This document shows positions 57,301 to 64,000 of a DNA stretch of 64,000 nt, piece after piece (the stretch's first letter is position 1; the number at the start of each line of letters is the position of its first letter). The notes beneath the pieces are model-generated. The model searched no databases. It saw only the letters and a list, made by a program, of their open reading frames with translations, and had not been told where the DNA came from. The position numbers and the translations under genes were made by a program. Origin of the DNA: Diplocarpon mali (lineage: Eukaryota; Ascomycota; Leotiomycetes; Helotiales; Drepanopezizaceae); NCBI GenBank assembly GCA_024741835.1, contig JAENRP010000056.1, positions 24,359 to 88,358 on the forward strand, written 5' to 3'.

Positions 57301-60300
57301 ATTTGCTATCACGCTCATCTCAGTCAATATCACCCTCATTTTCGATCTCGCTAGGCACATCATCAAGCGTCAGTTTGGGGCAGGTTGCCGCTAGCTCGCA
57401 GGTTTTCGCTCCCTCCTCTTCCCTAGTGCAGGTCACTGCAGTTTCGCAGGCATTTGCTTTATCTTCTTCTTTGGGATCAAGCCGACAAGGTTCGGATCGA
57501 CGGTCTGCGACATCATCCTTAATCGCTGGCTCAGAGCAGGCCACCGCAAGCTCGCAGATTTTGTCTTCCTCATCTTCGGGTTTGGGACCAAGCCTACAGA
57601 GCTCAACGCTTTCTGGATCTACTTCCTCGCCAACATCTCTTGTCCAAACAACCGTAGGAACTGCAACTTTGTCAGCTATCTCGTCTGCCTTATTCAGCTC
57701 TCTCAGTGTCGCTTCGGTGGCAAGTTCTTCAAGGCAAATTTCTCTCAGTCTTTCGGTTCTATCGGCGAGTACATTGGCGCCAGACAGGTCCTCGCAGGTT
57801 TCTCTTGCGCTGTCTTCTAGATTGTCAAGCGCGTACAGCGTGTCTTCGGCTTCTGCATCATCGAGCGCCCTGAGGTCAAGTATCTCCGCATCTCAGACAT
57901 CGCCTACACTCAGCACACAGATCAGCTCCAGTGCAAGTCTCTCCGTGGGACCTTCGGGCTCTGCCCAGAATGTTGTGTCGTCAGCTACGCTCACCAGGTC
58001 CTCCCCAGTGTCAAGCCTATCGCGACTATCTGGAAGCACAAGATCCAATATTCTTGTTTCGTCAACTATTCCGCCACAGTCCCCCACAACGATCAGGAGC
58101 TCAACACAGATCCAGTCTAGCCCAGCTGCTTCACAAAGCCCGACTTCATTCTTCCTCACGTTTGACTTAAGCATAAGAGGAGGTTTTAATGGTGGCACAA
58201 CCACTAACCCCTTGATTAACTTAGCCACGGCAGTCGGGCTCGCAGGAAAGAGAAAGCGGCAAGCCTTTGGCCCGAGCACAGTGTATCTGTTTCTCGAATC
58301 TGATGGCAGGATTTCTGTTACCAGCCAATGTGCAGAAGCTCTCATATTCAACATCGCTACAGACACACGGCTGAGAGCGCGTGGCCTAGCCGCCTACACT
58401 ACACAATCCGAAATTGACGCTGGAGGTGCCTTCTTCCATCTGGGTCCTGAGGGTCCAGGTGGTATTTACGATGCTTTCCCGAGAGACAGCAGCATCTTGG
58501 AATGGGTTAATCTTCTATTCCCAAACACTGGAAACCGTGCGGTCTTTGGATTTCCTGATTCTGGGGTCGGCAATGTATGGGTTTCTTTCAACGGAGCCTT
58601 GCCTCCAGGCTACACTGAGTATCAGTTCAACTTGGTGCGGAGTACAGATGCGACGTTTTCTTGTGGTGTCTCGTCAGGCGTGTCGCTTGGATTACCAAGT
58701 ACGCTCTTTACTCCAGGTATCTCGCAAGTGGCTAGCCCATCTGCATCGCAGACCTCACCCTTTTCCGCTACTCTTACAGGCTCGATCGAAAGTAAGAGCA
58801 TATCAGAAAGCGCTTCTTTCGGAAGCTCTTCCATTGTTTCTACTTTCAATCCGAGCGCACCATCTCAATCTATCATAGAGTCATCAATCACGCCAAGCAG
58901 CTCAGGTCTTGCGGTCGTCACCGACGTCTTGACAGTTAGCTCTTCGCTCATATTGTCTAGCCCGACTGCCCAGGTCTCAATTTCGAGTGCTTTCTCAGGT
59001 GCCGAGTTAGGGACAAGCGCAGGACCCTCAAGTTCTTTATCCCTCATTTCGACGCCCCCCGGGACATCCTTGTCCGCGTCAGGAAATCTTGCCTCTACGT
59101 CTGCTACGCAGCAGCCTGGCTCAGGATCCTCTATCACCCAATTGCCAAGCGCGAACCCGGTTTCTTCTGCTAGCAGCTCCGTAGCTCAAATTTCCCAGAA
59201 CACTGAATCTTCAGTTCCAGTAAATACGCCGACCGTTATTATTAGCAATACCGCGTTCATCACGCCAGGAATCAGTGCAGTGATCACATCTCCTTCGCCT
59301 GCGACAAACTCTGCAAGCGATAATATCGTCGCCACGGGTACCCTCATTGGTGTTTCTACTTTCAAATCTTCGGAATCCCCAGTTCCGGATACAACTAAAG
59401 CCATCGTCAGTAATACCGCTCCTCAGCCTCTCACAACGGGCACAACGCTGCAATTATCAGAAGTTATCGCCCAGAGCACGGATGTTACAGGACTGAGCAG
59501 TCCTGGCGCACCCGCACCAACAACGATTATTGAAAGCATCCTACCTTCTTCAGGTTTGCCGCCCGTTGATGTCAGCACTCCAGGGAACACAATCGTCGTT
59601 CCTGGAGCGTCGTCCTCGACCTCAGAGTCAAGTGTCGCTTCGGGATCTCCTGGAGCGAGCAATAGTTTCTCATCGTCGATCACAGCAGGCACAGGTCTTG
59701 AAAGTAGCGCATCTGTTATCGAAAATCCAAGCCAAACACCTACCGTCTCAAGAAACACGGAATCTAGCCTCAGGAATCCGTCGACATCCATCGCTATCGG
59801 TGCCAGTGGTCTTCCTATCGTCACGGACACTTCCAGAGCACCAATACCGAGCCAAGCAACAGGTGCTCCAGTCTCAGATCCTGGTACCAATAAGCCTACT
59901 GTCCAAACCAGCAAAGCGACGGATGCTCCAGTCTCAGATCCTGGTACCAATAAGCCTACTGTCCAAACCAGCAAAGCGACGGATGCTCCAGTCTCAGATC
60001 CTGGTACCAATAAGCCTACTGTCCAAACCAGCAAAGCGACGGATGCTCCAGTCTCAGATCCTGGTACCAATAAGCCTACTGTCCAAACCAGCAAAGCGAC
60101 GAATGCTCCAGTCACAAGCCCTATCATCAATGAGACTACCTCTCAAGCTAGCGAGACAGTCATTGAGTCAGCAACGAGTCCCGTTGTTAATGAGCCTTCC
60201 GTCAAAGTTACATTGACATCCGAAAGCAAAGTTCCCAGCGCTTCTGGTATTGTGGCTCCGATTCCGACCTTGAATTCGTCGCCTGGAAAACCATCTGTTG

Positions 60301-62422
60301 TCGTACCACCCTCTGGAGTCCCCCAAACAGGCCTGCCAACCAAATATCCCGTAAGCAATCCTTCCCCTCTATCGGGGGAAACACCTCTCCCCTCGGAAAC
60401 AGTTATTGTCCCTCCAGTTGCGACGGATCCCATTCCAACTTACAGGCCTGATGTTACGACTAAACCATCACCTCCGCTTTCATTCACGACGAGTACGGCA
60501 TTCACCACAATTACAAGCACCATCACCTCTTGCCCTCCCTCAGTCCCCAACTGCCAGCCAGGACAGGTCGTCACCAGAACGACATCACTGTACACAACAG
60601 TCTACCCGGTCTCTCTACTCCCCACTATCCCATCTGACTTGACCACATCCACTGTGTATACGACCATCAGCTATACGGTCACGGCTTGTCCCTCTACCGT
60701 AAAGAACTGCCCGGTTGGCCAACTTACTACCGAGACAATCCAGGTGTATACTACTGTTTGCCCTCCCAGTCCTGCACCGCCAGCACCAACAGCTCCATGC
60801 GATGATGTCATTGGTGTGCTTGTGACAGTCATAGTTGACATAACGGTTGAAGTTCAGATTCACAACGGTCAGACAGGTATGTCGAGTGTATGGCTGCGAA
60901 GAATATGACTGACAGTTATCTAGAAACTATCTACCGTACTCAGACATTCACGAAGGAGCTTAACGGCCTTTGCAACAAGCCGACGGCTGGCCAGCGTACG
61001 TCTCATTGCCTTCTATCAGAAAGAACTCATTGCTGACCAAAATAGCTTGCTATCCAAGCGAGATCACATCTGCAGGCTACGATTTGCCGAGCTCAGATGT
61101 TACCGTAACAAGAGTAAGACCTCAACCCGAGAATCTTCTCTCGCCGTTTTCTAACAATTTTTTAGACTCTGGTCCGCAGCTGCCCTGAAGGTGCACCGAC
61201 GCCACACAAATCGCTCGTCTTCCAGACATGCTCAACATGCTATCCGAACACAGTGAATCAACCTGAGCCAACGGCCGCACCCACCTATGGTCCACAGGAT
61301 AACTACGGGACGTATGAACAAGATAAGCAGCCGCCCAGCGGAGGCAGTGTTCCCGCACCTGGCGAGCCAAATGGAGAAGATGCTCCTACGTACCCAGCTA
61401 ATACTCCTGGTCAAAACAATGCACCGAACAATGCAGGCAATCCTTCTACAAACCCGAGTACCGCATCCCCCGGCAAGCCAAACGGTTCAGATAATGGTCC
61501 GACATACTCAGCTGATACCCCTGGTCAAAACAATGCGCCGTATAACGCAGATAACCCCCCTAAGAATCAAAACACTGCATCCCCTGCCAATCCAAACGGA
61601 GCTGGAGCTGGTTCCTCTGGTCAAAACGATGCGCCGTATAATGCAGACAAATCTCCTGCGAATTCCGCAGGCCAGAATACCGCCTCTCCTGCCAATCCAA
61701 ACGGAGCTGGAGCTGGTTCCTCTAGTCAAAATAATGCGCCGTACAATGCAGACAGCCCTGCGAATTCCGCAGGCCAGAATACTGCCTCTCCTGCCGAACC
61801 AAACGGAGCCGGAGCTGGGAATTCCGCAGGCCAGAATACTGCCTCTCCTGCCGAGCCAAACGGAGCCGGAGCTGGTTCCTCTGGTCAAAATAATGCGCCG
61901 TACAATGCAGACAGCCCTGGGAATTCCGCAGGTCAGAATACTGGCTCTCCTACCGAGCCAAACGGAGCCGGAGCTGGTTCCCCCGATGAAAATAATGCGC
62001 CGTACAATGCAAACAGCCCTCCTGCGAACCCTGCGGACCAGAATACCGCGTCCCCTGCTAAGCCAGACTCAGCCGGACAGCCAGACGCGGCAGCAGCTAC
62101 TCCGGATGAGAATAGTAAACCTCATCGTCCACTGCCGCCGGTGCCAAACCATGGATCAATCTTCAATAATGGGACATCGAACTATACTTCGTCTAACTAC
62201 ACTGCTTCGAATATCACCGCCGATCAAAACAATGCACCAATCCTATCCGAAAGTCCATCAAACTACACTGCGCCGAAGCTCAAGCTCAAGCTCAAAGCAG
62301 GGTCCAGCGATGCGAGCGAGCAGGCTACTAGCCAGGTGGCTTCGAGTGCCGCCGAGATGACGACGAATAATGTTGTGGCGGCGCTTCTTCTTTCTCTTAT
62401 GGTAATAGCATTTACGCTTTGA
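51366..62422 (+). CDS. giant Ser/Thr-rich GPI-anchored cell-surface protein, seven exons, about 3,512 aa
   Basis: Exons 51366-51433, 51483-51910, 52184-54828, 54876-60876, 60924-60995, 61046-61113 and 61166-62422 join in phase to 3,513 codons. A signal peptide (RILPFFVSILGYASA) opens the protein; its first intron uses donor GTCAGA with a good branch site. Residues 50-2,130 are almost wholly Ser/Thr/Ala/Val, with eight degenerate YDPGSST repeats early on. A globular part at about 2,137-2,311 holds KRKR-QAF (a Kex2-like site) and resembles the DUF7908 type of fungal wall proteins. More Ser/Thr sequence follows, including four exact 20-residue repeats. Then come two Cys-containing modules typical of fungal wall proteins (TITSCPPSVPNCQPG; TVTACPSTVKNCPVG), a small Cys-rich segment and a Pro/Asn/Gly/Ala repeat array. 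A hydrophobic GPI-attachment tail ends it (NVVAALLLSLMVIAFTL). Heavy O-mannosylation, wall attachment and a role in adhesion are inferred from this composition. Confidence 0.85.
52405..53100 (+). repeat. eight degenerate YDPGSST-type coding repeats
   Basis: Within exon 3 the motif S-S-V/I-Y-D-P-G-S-S-T-I recurs about eight times at irregular spacing of 55-115 bp (for example near 52411, 52515, 52590, 52672, 52786, 52890, 52975 and 53034). Copies vary (YDAGFST, YDTGSST, YNPGSST, FDPGSST), so the array is old compared with the exact repeat at 59863. Confidence 0.7.
59863..60112 (+). repeat. exact 60-bp tandem repeat, four copies, coding
   Basis: A 60-bp unit beginning GCTCCAGTCTCAGATCCTGG repeats four times with no visible difference, followed by a partial copy that diverges after GCTCCAGTC. 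It encodes the 20-residue unit APVSDPGTNKPTVQTSKATD (the last residue is Asn in the final join). Being a multiple of three, copy-number change keeps the frame. Confidence 0.95.
61590..62050 (+). repeat. Pro/Asn/Gly-rich coding repeat array
   Basis: Near the C-terminus the units NSAGQNTASPAEPNGAGAG and SSGQNNAPYNADSP alternate about six times with small changes and one short internal duplication. Upstream degenerate copies start at about 61400. The change from Ser/Thr to Pro/Asn/Gly marks a distinct stalk just before the GPI signal. Confidence 0.8.
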
Positions 62423-64000
62423 ATTCCCTAGGATCGAGACCGAATCTTTTTCTTTTCTAATAATTTATTTCTTCATTTGATCCTGGCTGTCTGGAGGGAA
62501 AATCAAGGGCAGAATTCCAAGGATGATTCCGCAGTTCGCTCAAGGCGTGAGTTAGTCAGTAGATAGAGGTTAGAATGCGATCTATTTGCTCCATACCCCT
62601 CTGAGAATTAGAGGTGCCTTCCCCTTAATCGCGTGCCGCTTGCAACGGGATTCCGCCCACTTTTTAAGCGAATGTCAATATTTCCCCGGGCGACCACGGC
62701 AAAAATATCAAGCCTCTACTAAAGCGACTAATCGACTAGTACTAGAAACTCCCACCAATCTCGAATCGAGTGATGCACGTTAATTGAATCACATTTGTTC
62801 ATATGCGACATCCAAGCAGCCCCCAATCACTACTCAGCCACATCATCCACCACACTCCCCCTTTCCACAACACTTCCAAGGCCCGCCACGAACTCACCAG
62901 AGGCTGTCGCAGGGTCCCAAGAGGAACCGATCTCAGCAGAAGTGCTAGATTGGCAGGATTATAAGCCGCCCCAGGAGGGGTGAGATTTGTCTTTCGCTGT
63001 CTTTCGCGCCTACGTCTGAGCCCAAGATGGCACGCCACCCATCCAGCTACCGTCATGCTAAAGCTGGCAATTCGCCGGAACCGACTCCGAGACAGCCGCG
63101 TATATACCACGCCCGTACCCGGTCCCCCCACGCCGAGATTGTCGCCTCCTCTCTCGGAGGAGCCGGCAAGGTAGCTATGCAGTGTTTACGCCGAGGCGCA
63201 ACGGCGGACGTCGTGATGGAGGGACTGGGTGGAGATTCGAGTCTAGGAGAGGTTGCCGACCGGCCTTGGACCCGTGGCGAGCCTGGGAAAAGAGAGCTGA
63301 GTGCGTGGGGGCGGGGAGTAGAACGGTCAAGGAATCGGGGAGGGTGGGAGGTAGAGAGAGCTCGAGCTTGGATTCCGGCAACGCGGGAGTTGTGCGGCCT
63401 GGCGGATCGCGGTCGTAGCCTAGTAGACTGAAGGTGGAGTGGTATATTTGATTCATTCACCGGCACGCCGCTAGGATTAGACCCTGGTATAGGTTGCCGG
63501 CGATCCAAGCAGGGACGATTGCCTTGCTGACGATATTCTATATCATGGTTATCATTCTGATGAACGGCCAGCGACAGACCCCAACACGTCCCGGCGACAC
63601 GTCAACTCCAGTCTGGCTGGTGTGACTTCCAGGGACGGCTCTGGTAGCGTTGACCTGAAAGCTTCTCGTACTCTCCCGCGCCTGGTCTGTATATCTTTTT
63701 GCTCACCAAGTCGAGAGAGCCACACTGGAATGAGAAGCGAGCAATGATATCAGACGGCTACAAGTCATCATTGGGACCGAGGAGAGTCGGGTGCCGATCC
63801 CAGCCCTGGGTTTCTCCTGACTGATTCCCGATCCCTTGGAGAGTGAGAGGTACACTCCGAGCTAGAAATCATAGACTCCCCGAGTCTGGACCCGCGAGCT
63901 TAGAATAAATCCGCCTTTCTATGCCCTGAATCTCTGGGGAAGGTCCCAGGGCGCTCTAGTGCAGACTGCTCAACTTTTCTTTATAAAACAAGTCGTTTTT
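62423..64000. other. right-edge region without a convincing gene
   Basis: The 3' end of the giant gene is followed by 1.6 kb with no supported gene. A plus-strand frame at 63027-63431 (ATG, 134 codons, starting MARHPSSYRHAKAG) and the minus-strand frame opposite it are basic and Arg/Gly/Pro-rich; either could be a small gene but neither matches a known family. A short coding-like piece ending AEVLDWQDYKPPQEG stops at 62983, just before a possible GTGAGA donor. Confidence 0.35.

Noticed and set aside
59423..60130. Minus-strand open frame with an LLVPGSETGASVALLVWTVG repeat
   Set aside because: It is the reverse of the exact 60-bp repeat in the surface-protein gene. The apparent hydrophobic repeats arise from the antisense of Ser/Thr/Pro codons.
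63027..63508. Overlapping Arg/Pro-rich frames on both strands at the right edge as definite genes
   Set aside because: GC-rich stretches give long frames by chance; no family, splice support or start context separates the two strands, so they are only mentioned in the region entry.

Overview
The window is nuclear DNA of a filamentous ascomycete (Pezizomycotina). Genes carry many short GT-AG introns with clear CTAAC/CTGAC branch sites. The gene set (two Mediator subunits, the ribosome-assembly factor Nop4, a GH7 cellulase, a fungal P450, F-box protein, PARP, a GPI-anchored wall protein) is typical of that group. Nothing fixes the genus. Exon models were built by hand; each one described as complete keeps its frame across every splice junction.

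Layout. 1-13 kb: the 5' part of an unrecognised gene, a five-exon cytochrome P450, a three-exon paraoxonase-like membrane esterase/lactonase, a flavocytochrome b2-type 2-hydroxyacid dehydrogenase and a four-exon F-box protein. 13.4-21.4 kb: a decaying stretch with a truncated, frameshifted PARP gene and several orphan or broken coding pieces. 21.5-24 kb: an unrecognised 343-aa protein converging on a GH7 endoglucanase. 24-28.4 kb: AT-rich, with a small inverted-repeat element that still encodes the end of a Tc1/mariner transposase. 28.4-33 kb: NOP4 and MED19, divergently transcribed. 33-38.9 kb: a broken J-domain gene and a tRNA-Thr with an intron. 38.9-42.1 kb: MED5. 42.6-51.3 kb: a deleted relic of succinate dehydrogenase flavoprotein, diverged repeats, a GGGTGA array and a long AT-rich gene-free tract. 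51.4-62.4 kb: one seven-exon gene for an about 3,512-residue Ser/Thr-rich GPI-anchored surface protein. The last 1.6 kb has no convincing gene.

How it fits together. Housekeeping islands (NOP4/MED19, MED5) sit between accessory blocks (P450/esterase/dehydrogenase, GH7, giant wall protein) and gene graveyards. Three recognisable relics (PARP, J-domain protein, SDH flavoprotein), and perhaps a fourth unrecognised one, carry in-frame stops each explicable by one C-to-T change, and dispersed repeats differ mostly by transitions. This suggests RIP-like mutation of duplicates or methyl-cytosine decay, but cannot be proved from one window. The most distinctive object is the giant surface protein: degenerate Ser/Thr repeats, an exact 60-bp repeat array, a globular domain with an internal dibasic site, and a Pro/Asn/Gly-rich C-terminal array before the GPI signal.
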